A DNA stretch of 21,802 nt from CAYYVJ01 sp964475115 (GTDB lineage Bacteria > Bacillota > Clostridia > Lachnospirales > Lachnospiraceae). Location of the stretch: assembly GCA_964475115.1 (NCBI GenBank), contig CAYYVJ010000029.1, positions 1-21,802 on the forward strand. The letters are read 5' to 3'. The position numbers were made by a program, and so were the translations under genes. The notes under the pieces were generated by a model that did not search any database, was not told the origin of the DNA, and saw only the letters and a program-made list of their open reading frames with translations. This document shows positions 1 through 6,762 of the stretch, one piece after another. Every line of letters starts with the position of its first letter. Positions within the stretch are counted from its first letter, which is position 1.

Positions 1-367
1 TATTATCTGCATTCTTTTGTGACTTATCTTTAAATTGAGTCATTCTATTTAACTCTCCCACGTAAGTAAAACAGTTAAGTATCCAGCTAAGTTCAGCATG
101 AGCCGATACATGAGATTGATAATAAATACAGTTTTTAACAGGATCTAAACCTGCCGCAATATATAGAGTCAATAAATTTCTAGCTCTTTTCCTTAGTTCT
201 GCTGGATCTTGCCTTACCGTAATAGAATGAAGGTCTACTACACTATAAAAGCTAGTATACTCATCGCTAATTTCCACCCAATTTTTTAATGCCCCTAAAT
301 AATTTCCTAAAGTTAGTGTACCTGTTGCCTGCATTCCACTAAACAACGTCTTTTTTCCATCTATCAT
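1..367 (-). CDS. trpS: Tryptophan-tRNA ligase, N-terminal part (runs off left edge)
   Basis: Charges tRNA-Trp with tryptophan in the cytoplasm (class I aminoacyl-tRNA synthetase). Only the first 122 codons are in the window; the gene continues beyond base 1. The translation begins MIDGKKTLFSGMQATGTLTL and continues GNYLGALKNW, which is the TrpRS N-terminus with its SGMQ-x-TG-x-LTLGNYLGA version of the HIGH signature. Further on, the Rossmann-fold segments FYSVVDLHSIT and a helical SWILNCFTYVGELNRMTQFKDKS stretch are typical of the family. The start is the ATG at 365-367, 8 nt after an AGGAGGA ribosome site. An ATG at 358-360 is out of frame. The KMSKS loop lies outside the window, so activity cannot be judged. 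The gene follows the amidase by 64 nt and has its own plausible promoter. Confidence 0.95.
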   Translation of the reverse strand, partial: MIDGKKTLFSGMQATGTLTLGNYLGALKNWVEISDEYTSFYSVVDLHSITVRQDPAELRKRARNLLTLYIAAGLDPVKNCIYYQSHVSAHAELSWILNCFTYVGELNRMTQFKDKSQKNADN

Positions 368-393
368 CTGTTCTTCCTCCTAGTATATCTATC

Positions 394-422
394 AATTTAT
401 CATTCTGTTATTAGAATGTCAA
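394..422 (-). promoter_or_regulatory. Predicted sigma-A promoter of trpS
   Basis: On the minus strand there is a perfect -35 box TTGACA (417-422), a 17-nt spacer and a -10 box TAAATT (394-399, 4 of 6 consensus). The predicted start is near 387, leaving a leader of only about 20 nt before the trpS ATG. That leaves no room for a T-box leader between promoter and gene. The spacer contains a 6-bp inverted repeat (cattct/agaatg). This is inference from the sequence only. Confidence 0.5.
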
Positions 423-431
423 CGATTTTCC

Positions 432-1214
432 CTAATTGGTTGTGATAAAAGTCCCATATCCATTGTTTCTTAATTGTTGTTCCATACGAATTGCATTTTG
501 CAGAATAGAGTAAGCTCCTACTTGCACTTTGTAAACCTCTCCATCAAATAAAAGAAAAGCTGGATAACCTTCCATGTGTAAATGATTTAAATTTCGTTGA
601 GCATTATCATAATTTCTAAAAGCACCTACCTGTACTCTGTAATAGATTGGTGCTCTTTTATTCTGGTATCCTATGGTTTCTACATTGGCATTTATTGCCG
701 ACAAAAGTCCATCTGCAATCCCTTGGGCAATCTCATTAAATTGATTATCAAACCTAATGTTATCTTCATTGTTATTGATAAACCCAGTCTCTACCATTAC
801 TGCAGGCATATTTGTCCGTCTAAGTACGACTAGACCAGGTCTTTCAACTACTCCAAGGTCACGAAAACCCAATGCAACTAAATTATCTTTAATATTTTCA
901 GCAATCTCAACTTTTATTCCTAACCTATCATAAATCAGAGTTTGCACTCCACTTCCTGAACCTGGAACTTCACTAGAGTTCCTATGCAAAGATAGGAAAT
1001 AATTTGCTCCTGCATTGTTTCCCATCTGGGCTTTTTCTAAAGGAGTATTAAATACATCTGTAGTTCTTGTATAAGTCACTTCTTGACCAGCATTTTCTAA
1101 GATATTACCTACTGCTAAGGCAAGTCTTAAGTTATCATCCTTTTCTTGTCTCCCTTGATAAACTGCACCTGGATCACTTCCACCATGTCCTGCGTCTACT
1201 ACAATCCTAGCCAT
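432..1214 (-). CDS. N-acetylmuramoyl-L-alanine amidase (Amidase_3) with C-terminal SPOR domain
   Basis: Zinc hydrolase that cleaves the amide bond between N-acetylmuramic acid and L-alanine in peptidoglycan. Residues 1-175 form the Amidase_3 domain. It has DAGHGGSDPGA with zinc ligand H10, E24 in GRQEKDD, H77 in SLHRNS, and catalytic E142 in METGFIN. Residues 190-260 form a SPOR domain (YYRVQVGAFRNYDNAQRNL, then VYKVQVGAYSILQNA), a fold that binds denuded glycan strands. There is no signal peptide or membrane segment: the protein starts directly with MARIVVDAGHGG. It is therefore either cytosolic until lysis, exported by an unusual route, or prophage/sporulation-lysin-like. The start is ATG at 1214 with a weak GGTGAT ribosome site. 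It begins 14 nt after the stop of a GGDEF gene stump, so it may once have been second in an operon with that gene. Confidence 0.93.
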   Translation of the reverse strand: MARIVVDAGHGGSDPGAVYQGRQEKDDNLRLALAVGNILENAGQEVTYTRTTDVFNTPLEKAQMGNNAGANYFLSLHRNSSEVPGSGSGVQTLIYDRLGIKVEIAENIKDNLVALGFRDLGVVERPGLVVLRRTNMPAVMVETGFINNNEDNIRFDNQFNEIAQGIADGLLSAINANVETIGYQNKRAPIYYRVQVGAFRNYDNAQRNLNHLHMEGYPAFLLFDGEVYKVQVGAYSILQNAIRMEQQLRNNGYGTFITTN

Positions 1215-1228
1215 CTAATCACCCGATA

Positions 1229-1375
1229 TTAATTATTCTCCATATCATTGTATGCAAGTTTATCAAATACGGTAACTCGATTTTTGCCTTTATTTTTACT
1301 TATGTACAAAGCCTTGTCTGCACGATCAATTGCCTCATTATATCCCTTTAAATATTTTTGTAAATTTTTTTCCAA
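1229..1375 (-). pseudogene. Stump of a GGDEF (diguanylate cyclase) gene, C-terminal end only
   Basis: The minus-strand frame ending in TAA at 1229-1231 reads 48 codons after an in-frame TAA. It contains AIDRADKALYISKNKGKNRV followed by TVFD. This is the hallmark C-terminus of GGDEF domains (ADxALYxAKxxGrNRv). No GGDEF/GGEEF signature motif, no start codon with a ribosome site and no upstream sensor or membrane part remain. Just upstream are tandem in-frame stops (TGA TAA) and then a 22-bp inverted repeat. The reading frame is intact across the remaining 48 codons, which suggests truncation by deletion or insertion, not slow decay. It cannot encode a cyclic-di-GMP synthase. Confidence 0.8.
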
Positions 1376-1378
1376 TTA

Positions 1379-1432
1379 TCAATAGAACCATGGTACTATA
1401 CACCAAGATTTATAGTACCATGATTCTATTGA
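1379..1432. repeat. 22-bp near-perfect inverted repeat beside the GGDEF stump
   Basis: The left arm (1379-1400) and right arm (1411-1432) are reverse complements over 22 bases with a single mismatch, around a 10-nt loop (caccaagatt). It sits 11 nt after the lipoprotein stop codon and directly at the broken end of the GGDEF remnant. On the minus strand it could end lipoprotein transcription, but neither strand has a T-run after the stem, so a normal intrinsic terminator is doubtful. Alternatives are a small palindromic mobile repeat or an RNA 3' stabiliser. Confidence 0.7.
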
Positions 1433-1443
1433 CCAACCCACTA

Positions 1444-1692
1444 TTATTTTGTTGTAGTTACAGTACTATCATTATCTGTATCATTATCATTATCAATACC
1501 CATATCAGTAGCAATATCCTTTGCTCCATCTTTAATATCATCATTTACATCATTTTTACCCGCAGTAGTTGTGATCGTTCCATTTCCATTGTTATTATCA
1601 GTATCCTTACCTGTGAGGGTATTACAAGCTGTTAACAGTCCAAACATACACACAATTAATGTTCCTAAAAAAATAATTTTAATTTTTTTCAT
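1444..1692 (-). CDS. Small acidic lipoprotein, function unknown
   Basis: An 82-residue protein with a lipoprotein signal peptide: positively charged MKKIKI, a hydrophobic core, then lipobox L20-T-A-C23, so the mature protein would be anchored to the outer face of the membrane through C23. The mature part is low-complexity and rich in Asp, Asn and Thr (for example DNDNDTDND near the end), with no recognisable domain. The start chosen is ATG at 1692 because it has AAGGAG 9 nt upstream and opens the signal peptide. A longer reading from 1761 would add 23 residues encoded across an inverted repeat and would hide the signal peptide. It is flanked by long inverted repeats on both sides. I do not recognise a family. 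The Asp/Asn runs might bind cations, but that is speculation. Confidence 0.75.
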   Translation of the reverse strand: MKKIKIIFLGTLIVCMFGLLTACNTLTGKDTDNNNGNGTITTTAGKNDVNDDIKDGAKDIATDMGIDNDNDTDNDSTVTTTK

Positions 1693-1715
1693 AATAGCAT
1701 TCTCCTTTGCTTTAT

Positions 1716-1757
1716 ACATATTAATAGCAGAGAGTGTGGTCTCTGCTATTAATATGT
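1716..1757. repeat. 17-bp perfect inverted repeat in the lipoprotein leader
   Basis: Arms 1716-1732 and 1741-1757 are exact reverse complements (acatattaatagcagag) around an 8-nt loop. On the minus strand the structure ends 9 nt before the AAGGAG site of the lipoprotein gene, so in mRNA it would be a stable 5' leader hairpin. It could alternatively stop transcripts reading through from dapB, although no T-run follows. It may be a regulator site or a short palindromic repeat. Confidence 0.7.
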
Positions 1758-1831
1758 GCAAATTAGAAGAACTTTATTCATCTATGATTTATTATGCCCT
1801 TTTTTTAACTTTAATTTTTTGAACGCAAAAT

Positions 1832-2587
1832 CTATCCGATGATATCTTTCATTTGATATAAGCCTGCTGCTTTTCCTGCAAGAAACTTAGCCGCTGAAAT
1901 GGCTCCTTTTCCAAAGATTGATTTCGAATAAGCAGTATGTTTTATCTCTATCACTTCATCTGTACCCGCAAACACAACTTCATGCTCACCTACTATTGTT
2001 CCACCTCGAACCGCATGGATGCCAATTTCATTTTGATTACGAACTTTTCTTTCTTTTGTTCTGTCATATTGATAGGTATATTGATCACTAAGCACCTCAT
2101 TAATAGCTTCTGCTAATGCCAATGCCGTTCCACTTGGAGCATCTATTTTCTGATTATGATGCTTTTCTATAATCTCCATATCAAAACCAGCTGAAGCTAA
2201 AACATTTGAAGCCACTTGCACTAATTTAATCATCGTATTAACTCCTAAAGACATATTCGCTGAGCGCAATACTGCAACTTTTTTAGAAGTTTTAGAAATC
2301 TTATCTATCTGTTCCTCTGATAATCCAGTCGTACATAGAACAACAGGAATTTTCCTATCTGCACTATAACCCAAGAGATCATCCACTGCTTTTGCTGTTG
2401 CAAAATCGATGATTACATCTGCCTGCACATTGCATTCTTTTATATTTGCATACACTGGATATGAGTTTTCTATAGTATCTCTCAAATCAATTCCGGCTAC
2501 AATTTCTACTGTATTATCTTCTGCAACTAATTCTGAAATAACCTGTCCCATTCTTCCATTGCAGCCATGCATAATTATCTTAATCAT
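1832..2587 (-). CDS. dapB: 4-hydroxy-tetrahydrodipicolinate reductase
   Basis: Reduces 4-hydroxy-tetrahydrodipicolinate to tetrahydrodipicolinate with NAD(P)H, the second committed step of the diaminopimelate/lysine pathway, in the cytoplasm. The 251-residue length is normal. The N-terminal Rossmann domain starts with MIKIIMHGCNGRMGQ (nucleotide-binding G8-x-x-G11-x-x-G14). VLCTTGLS (83-90) follows. The catalytic/substrate segment EKHHNQKIDAPSGTAL spans 141-156 with the conserved His pair 143-144 and K147. The C-terminal GEHEVVFAGTDEVIEI stretch is also typical. The start has GGAGAAAAC before ATG. The gene follows dapA by 11 nt and so is co-transcribed with it under the lysine riboswitch. Confidence 0.97.
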   Translation of the reverse strand: MIKIIMHGCNGRMGQVISELVAEDNTVEIVAGIDLRDTIENSYPVYANIKECNVQADVIIDFATAKAVDDLLGYSADRKIPVVLCTTGLSEEQIDKISKTSKKVAVLRSANMSLGVNTMIKLVQVASNVLASAGFDMEIIEKHHNQKIDAPSGTALALAEAINEVLSDQYTYQYDRTKERKVRNQNEIGIHAVRGGTIVGEHEVVFAGTDEVIEIKHTAYSKSIFGKGAISAAKFLAGKAAGLYQMKDIIG

Positions 2588-2598
2588 GTTTTCTCCTT

Positions 2599-3489
2599 TT
2601 ATTCTTGTAAAAGTCCATACTCCTTCAAAGCTTTCTTTAATTTTATTACATTTTCTTCTTCCATTGGTGATAATGGTCTTCTAAGCGCTCCCACTTCATA
2701 TCCCATTAAATTCAAGCTTGTTTTAACAGGAATTGGATTCACTTCACAAAACAATGCGCTAACTAATGGAATTACTTCTAACTGTAGTTCCATACTTTTT
2801 TTCACATCTCCTGCTAGATAAGCTGCTACGATATCATGTGTCTGTTTTGGAGCAATATTAGAGATTACAGATATCACACCTATTCCCCCAAGGGAAAGTA
2901 TAGGTACAATCTGATCATCATTTCCAGAATAAATGTCCAATTTTCCCTGTGTTAAATGTGCCAATTCAGCTACCTGCGAAATATTTCCACTTGCTTCTTT
3001 AATTCCAACTATATTTTTCACCTTCTTAATCAAGGATGCTACAGTAGCTGGAAGAATATTGCAGCCTGTTCTGCTAGGAACATTATATATAATAATTGGT
3101 AAAGTCACTGAACTTGCAATTGCTTCAAAATGCTCAATCAAACCTTTCTGAGTTGCTTTATTATAATATGGAGTCACTACTAATAATGCGTCTGCTCCTG
3201 CTTTTTCAGCTTCTTGAGATAGGTAGATTGCCGTCTCTGTTGAATTTGAGCCTGTACCTGCCACAACAGGAACTCTTTTTGCCACTTTTTTTACCGTATA
3301 GCGAATACAATCTATATGCTCTTCATGACTTAATGTAGATGCCTCACCTGTTGTTCCGCATATTATAATACTATCTGATCCATTTTCAATTTGATAATCA
3401 ATTAATTCACCTAATTTATCATAATGAACCATATTATCCTCTGTAAATGGTGTTACAATTGCAACTCCTGCTCCTTTAAATATTGCCAT
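2599..3489 (-). CDS. dapA: 4-hydroxy-tetrahydrodipicolinate synthase
   Basis: Condenses pyruvate with aspartate-semialdehyde, the first committed step towards diaminopimelate and lysine; class I aldolase-type TIM barrel. The protein has 296 residues, the usual length. Visible active-site elements are CGTTGEASTLSHEEH (44-58, with T46/T47), VTPYYN (Y109), IYNVPSRTG (134-142, catalytic Y135 and R140), and Schiff-base K164 in VGIKEASGN. The start is ATG at 3489 with AAGGAGGATAAAA directly upstream. It is the first gene after the promoter, lysine riboswitch and terminator hairpin, and dapB follows 11 nt downstream. This arrangement lets lysine shut off dapAB by premature termination. Confidence 0.97.
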   Translation of the reverse strand: MAIFKGAGVAIVTPFTEDNMVHYDKLGELIDYQIENGSDSIIICGTTGEASTLSHEEHIDCIRYTVKKVAKRVPVVAGTGSNSTETAIYLSQEAEKAGADALLVVTPYYNKATQKGLIEHFEAIASSVTLPIIIYNVPSRTGCNILPATVASLIKKVKNIVGIKEASGNISQVAELAHLTQGKLDIYSGNDDQIVPILSLGGIGVISVISNIAPKQTHDIVAAYLAGDVKKSMELQLEVIPLVSALFCEVNPIPVKTSLNLMGYEVGALRRPLSPMEEENVIKLKKALKEYGLLQE

Positions 3490-3576
3490 TTTTATCCTCC
3501 TTATTATTTCTTCCTTTTACTATATTATTCTATGTACCCCTAAAAAGTATCTTGTATTGAATCTTTTTATAAAGCA

Positions 3577-3607
3577 ATAGAAGCCAACCCTAGGGGTTGG
3601 CTTCTAT
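3577..3607 (-). terminator. Riboswitch-controlled terminator hairpin ahead of dapA
   Basis: A 14-bp perfect stem (3577-3590 with 3594-3607) has a GC-rich centre (gccaaccc/gggttggc) and a 3-nt loop. On the minus strand it is followed by tgcttt, a weak T-tract. It lies 34 nt after the 3' end of the lysine aptamer and 87 nt before the dapA start, where an expression platform is expected. It would also stop transcripts reading through from lysA. Confidence 0.7.
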
Positions 3608-3640
3608 GATTACACTATAAGTGTAGTATTATCGCATCAT

Positions 3641-3803
3641 GTAGCGCCCCATCAGATTATGATGACAGTCATATAGTTATTCACCATATGCCCAAGAGTA
3701 TATTTCTACAGGTACTATACTCTTTCGGCGTCGTTCCCTTTCCACTACAATCATCTATGCCTGACATATCATGTAGCTTACTCATGAAAAACGCAACCTC
3801 TAC
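3641..3803 (-). ncRNA. Lysine riboswitch (L box)
   Basis: The minus-strand sequence carries the conserved blocks of the lysine riboswitch in order. They are gtagaggttgcg (from 3803), gagtaa, ggaaagggaacgacgccgaa, cttgggca, gactgtca and a terminal tggggcgctac (ending 3641). The first gtag pairs with the final ctac as the P1 helix. The 163-nt length suits the class. In this family lysine binding stabilises P1 and favours a downstream terminator, switching off lysine synthesis genes. A strong promoter lies 47 nt upstream and a terminator hairpin follows, so the target is dapA-dapB. It fills most of the 396-nt gap between lysA and dapA. Confidence 0.93.
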
Positions 3804-3849
3804 TTTACAATTCAATTTTATGTGCCAGTCTTCAAGCACTATTTTCTAT

Positions 3850-3878
3850 ATGATAGCATTTACTATTCTAGATGTCAA
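3850..3878 (-). promoter_or_regulatory. Predicted sigma-A promoter of the riboswitch-dapA-dapB unit
   Basis: On the minus strand there is a perfect -35 box TTGACA (3873-3878), a 17-nt spacer and -10 box TATCAT (3850-3855, 5 of 6 consensus). The predicted start near 3843 precedes the aptamer by about 40 nt. It lies just after the lysA stop codon, so dapAB has its own promoter separate from the gltA-lysA unit. Confidence 0.8.
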
Positions 3879-3885
3879 GAATTCC

Positions 3886-5148
3886 TTATTCTTTTTCAAA
3901 AGGTATGAAATCTAAAGTAGCAAAATAATCTTTTGGAGTTTCTGCTCGCCTAATTAATTGAACTTCTCCATTTTCTTTTAAAAGCAATTCTGCAGAGCGT
4001 AGTTTTCCATTATAATTGTATCCCATAGAATGTCCATGGGCACCTGTATCATGAATTACTACATAATCTCCTACTTCTATCTTTGGAAGGAAACGATCAA
4101 TTGCAAACTTATCATTATTCTCACAAAGTCCACCAGTTACGTCATATCTGTAATCTAATGGTTGGTCTTCCTTACCAAGCACTGTAATGTGATGATATGC
4201 TCCGTACATTGCTGGGCGCATTAAATCCGTTGCACAAGCATCTAATCCAATATAATCTTTATAAGTATGCTTCTCATGTAATACTTGTGATATAAGGCAG
4301 CCATAAGGGCCCATCACAAATCTTCCAAGCTCTGCATAAATTTCCACATCTTCCATGCCTGCTGGAACTAGAATATCTTCAAAAGCTTGCCTTACTCCTT
4401 CACCGATAGCAAGAATATCATTGCCATTTTCTTCTGGTCTATAGGGTATACCAACTCCACCAGATAAATTAATGAATTTTATATGCACACCCGTCTCTTT
4501 TTGTAACTCTACAGCTGTTTGAAATAAGATTCTAGATAAGGTAGGATAGTAGTCATTCGTTACCGTATTACTAGCTAAAAATGCATGAATTCCAAAGTGC
4601 TTTACGCCTTTATCCCTCAATTTTTTAAATGCTTCTGTCATTTGAGCTCTAGTCAATCCGTATTTTGCATCTTCAGGCGTATCCATGATCTGACTTTGAA
4701 TTTTAAAATCTCCACCCGGATTATAACGGCAACTCATAGTATCATTAAATGGTGCAATTTTTTCATAGAAATCTATATGAGTAATATCATCAAAATTAAT
4801 AATTGCGCCTAATTTTGCAGCTAATTCAAAATCAGCAGCAGGAGTAACATTCGAAGAAAACATAATTTCTTCTCCTTTTAATCCTATGGTATCTGCTAGC
4901 AAAAGTTCTGTATAAGAAGAGCAATCTGCTCCAATTCCTTCTTCATGTAAAATCTTCATCAAATATGGATTTGGTGTAGCTTTTACCGCAAAATATTCTT
5001 TAAATCCACGATTCCATGAAAAAGCTTTTTTTAATTTTCTAGTGTTTTCTCTAATCCCTTTTTCATCATATAAGTGAAACGGCGTGGGATATTTCTTTTC
5101 CATTTCTCTTACTTGCTCTAGGGATACAAAAGGTCTTTTCTTCATCAT
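3886..5148 (-). CDS. lysA: Diaminopimelate decarboxylase, divergent subfamily
   Basis: PLP enzyme (fold III, alanine-racemase-like barrel) that decarboxylates meso-diaminopimelate to lysine, the last step of lysine synthesis. The PLP lysine is K56 in EYFAVKATPNPYLMKIL. H188 (GIHAF) and the glycine-rich NLSGGVGIPY (227-236) match the PLP-phosphate site. YAELGRFVMG (271-280) replaces the usual EPGR with ELGR. The cysteine block is GGLCENNDKFA (C342-E343), where CES-x-D is common. MGYNYN near 375-380 supplies the substrate-site Tyr. At 420 residues the length is normal. The start is ATG at 5148 with AGGAG 7 nt upstream. It follows citrate synthase by 32 nt and precedes the dapAB promoter. Another decarboxylase of this fold is possible, but the dap neighbours favour lysA. 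Confidence 0.88.
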   Translation of the reverse strand: MMKKRPFVSLEQVREMEKKYPTPFHLYDEKGIRENTRKLKKAFSWNRGFKEYFAVKATPNPYLMKILHEEGIGADCSSYTELLLADTIGLKGEEIMFSSNVTPAADFELAAKLGAIINFDDITHIDFYEKIAPFNDTMSCRYNPGGDFKIQSQIMDTPEDAKYGLTRAQMTEAFKKLRDKGVKHFGIHAFLASNTVTNDYYPTLSRILFQTAVELQKETGVHIKFINLSGGVGIPYRPEENGNDILAIGEGVRQAFEDILVPAGMEDVEIYAELGRFVMGPYGCLISQVLHEKHTYKDYIGLDACATDLMRPAMYGAYHHITVLGKEDQPLDYRYDVTGGLCENNDKFAIDRFLPKIEVGDYVVIHDTGAHGHSMGYNYNGKLRSAELLLKENGEVQLIRRAETPKDYFATLDFIPFEKE

Positions 5149-5180
5149 TTAGTAACTCCTTTTAGCCTGGGTATTATGTT

Positions 5181-6545
5181 CTATCGTTTGTCTATTTGCA
5201 TATAATCGTTATGTTTCGCTACGTTCTTATAAGCAGGTCTAATTATCTTTCCTGCATTAATTAATTCTTCGATTCTATGAGCACTCCAACCAGAAATACG
5301 TGCAATTGCAAAAATCGGAGTAAATAATTCTTTGGGTAAGTCCAACATACTATATACAAATCCACTATAAAAATCAATGTTTGCACTGACACCTTTATAA
5401 ATTTGTCTTTTTTCTCCAATAATTTGTGGAGCTAATTTTTCTACTAAATTGTATAATTTATATTCATCTTCTCTTCCTTTTTCTTTTGAAAGAGTTTCTA
5501 CATATCCCTTGAAGATATTTGCTCTAGGATCTGAAAGAGAGTATACAGCATGCCCCATACCATAGATTAAACCTGCTTTATCAAAAGCTTCTTTATCCAA
5601 AAGCGCTTCTAAGTATGTTCCTACTGCTTCTTCGTCTTTCCAGTCTGTAATCTTTGTTTTTAAATCATCGAACATCTCTACTACTTTAATATTTGCTCCA
5701 CCATGTTTTGGCCCTTTTAAAGAACCTAGGGAAGCTGCCACAGTTGAATACGTATCCGTACCAGATGAAGATACCACATGTGTCGTAAATGTAGAGTTAT
5801 TACCACCACCATGCTCAGCATGAAGCACTAACGCTATGTCTAAAATCTTCGCTTCTAAGGCTGTGTATTTTTTGTTAGAGCGAAGCAGTCTAAGTATATT
5901 CTCCGCTGTAGAAAGATTAACATCTGGTGAATGTATAAATAAACTTTTCCCATCATGATAATGTCTATATGCTTGATAGCCATATACCGATAGCAAAGGA
6001 AAAAGCGCTGTAAGTTGCAGACATTGTCTCACTACATTAGGAATCGAAACATCATCTGCCTTATCATCATAAGAATATAAGGTTAAAACACTTCTTGCTA
6101 ATGTATTCATCATATCTGAACTTGGAGCTTTCATAATAATATCTCTTACAAAACTTGTCGGCAATGAGCGATATTCACCTAACAAATCATTAAATCTACT
6201 AAGTTCTGTCTTTGTAGGCAACTGACCAAATATGAGCAAATAAGCAGTTTCTTCATATCCAAAGCGTTCTTCTGAAATAAAGCCATCTACAAGATCTTCT
6301 ACATCATAACCTCGATAAAATAGCTTTCCCTCACAAGGAATCATATCTTCATCTATAATGGTATAGGCCCTTACCTCAGCGATTTCAGTTAGTCCAGCAA
6401 GAACACCCTTACCACTAATATCTCTTAATCCTCTCTTTACATCATACTTAGTATATAAACTAGGATCGATTGCGTTGTTTTTTTTACATAATTGGGTTAA
6501 TTCCAGAATTTCTGGAGTTATTTGTGAAAACGGATTATTTTTCAT
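5181..6545 (-). CDS. gltA: Citrate synthase
   Basis: Condenses acetyl-CoA and oxaloacetate to citrate; in anaerobic clostridia this usually feeds 2-oxoglutarate and glutamate synthesis and not a full TCA cycle. The catalytic triad is visible: H281 in GPKHGGAN, H332 in GMGHAVYSLSDPRA, and D391 in NIDFYSGFVY. The conserved LVLHAEHGGGNNSTF (239-253) and FYRGYDVEDL (76-85) segments also fit. The protein has 454 residues, somewhat longer than bacterial CitZ, with an N-terminal extension of about 40 residues before the GLRDISGKGVLAGLT region. The start is ATG at 6545 with AAAGGAG upstream. It is the first gene of a unit with lysA. No aconitase or isocitrate dehydrogenase genes lie beside it. Confidence 0.96.
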   Translation of the reverse strand: MKNNPFSQITPEILELTQLCKKNNAIDPSLYTKYDVKRGLRDISGKGVLAGLTEIAEVRAYTIIDEDMIPCEGKLFYRGYDVEDLVDGFISEERFGYEETAYLLIFGQLPTKTELSRFNDLLGEYRSLPTSFVRDIIMKAPSSDMMNTLARSVLTLYSYDDKADDVSIPNVVRQCLQLTALFPLLSVYGYQAYRHYHDGKSLFIHSPDVNLSTAENILRLLRSNKKYTALEAKILDIALVLHAEHGGGNNSTFTTHVVSSSGTDTYSTVAASLGSLKGPKHGGANIKVVEMFDDLKTKITDWKDEEAVGTYLEALLDKEAFDKAGLIYGMGHAVYSLSDPRANIFKGYVETLSKEKGREDEYKLYNLVEKLAPQIIGEKRQIYKGVSANIDFYSGFVYSMLDLPKELFTPIFAIARISGWSAHRIEELINAGKIIRPAYKNVAKHNDYMQIDKR

Positions 6546-6575
6546 ATATTATACTCATCTCCTTTCATTTGATTT

Positions 6576-6604
6576 ATTCTAACATAAAACCTTCTATCAA
6601 ACAA
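6576..6604 (-). promoter_or_regulatory. Predicted promoter of gltA-lysA
   Basis: On the minus strand TTGTTT (6599-6604), a 17-nt spacer and TAGAAT (6576-6581) resemble -35 and -10 boxes, the latter 5 of 6 to consensus. The predicted start lies about 24 nt upstream of the citrate synthase ATG. The surrounding 217-nt divergent gap is very AT-rich. Confidence 0.45.
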
Positions 6605-6682
6605 ATATATTTTTATTTTTATTCTATTTAAGTAAATCTATTAATGAGTATATGATTTTACATTTCTTAAATTTTATCCACA

Positions 6683-6734
6683 TGATACAATCATTTTACA
6701 AACAATAATTCCACTTCCTTGAAGATCACAAGGA
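6683..6734 (+). promoter_or_regulatory. Putative extended -10 promoter and small palindrome ahead of the propeller gene
   Basis: TGATACAAT at 6683-6691 is an extended -10 element (TGn plus TACAAT); the matching -35 region is poor. Between it and the ribosome site lies a 6-bp inverted repeat, TCCTTG-N7-CAAGGA (6716-6734), which could be a small operator or leader hairpin. Both calls are tentative. Confidence 0.35.
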
Positions 6735-6762
6735 TGAATAATTATTCGATAAGGAGGAAATT

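Noticed and set aside
1330..1635. A 101-codon Ile-rich plus-strand frame
   Set aside because: It crosses the 22-bp inverted repeat and is antisense to the lipoprotein and GGDEF stump; its composition only reflects AT-rich antisense codons and it has no ribosome site.
1693..1761. 23-residue N-terminal extension of the lipoprotein
   Set aside because: It would translate through the 17-bp hairpin and bury the signal peptide; the internal ATG at 1692 has a good ribosome site.
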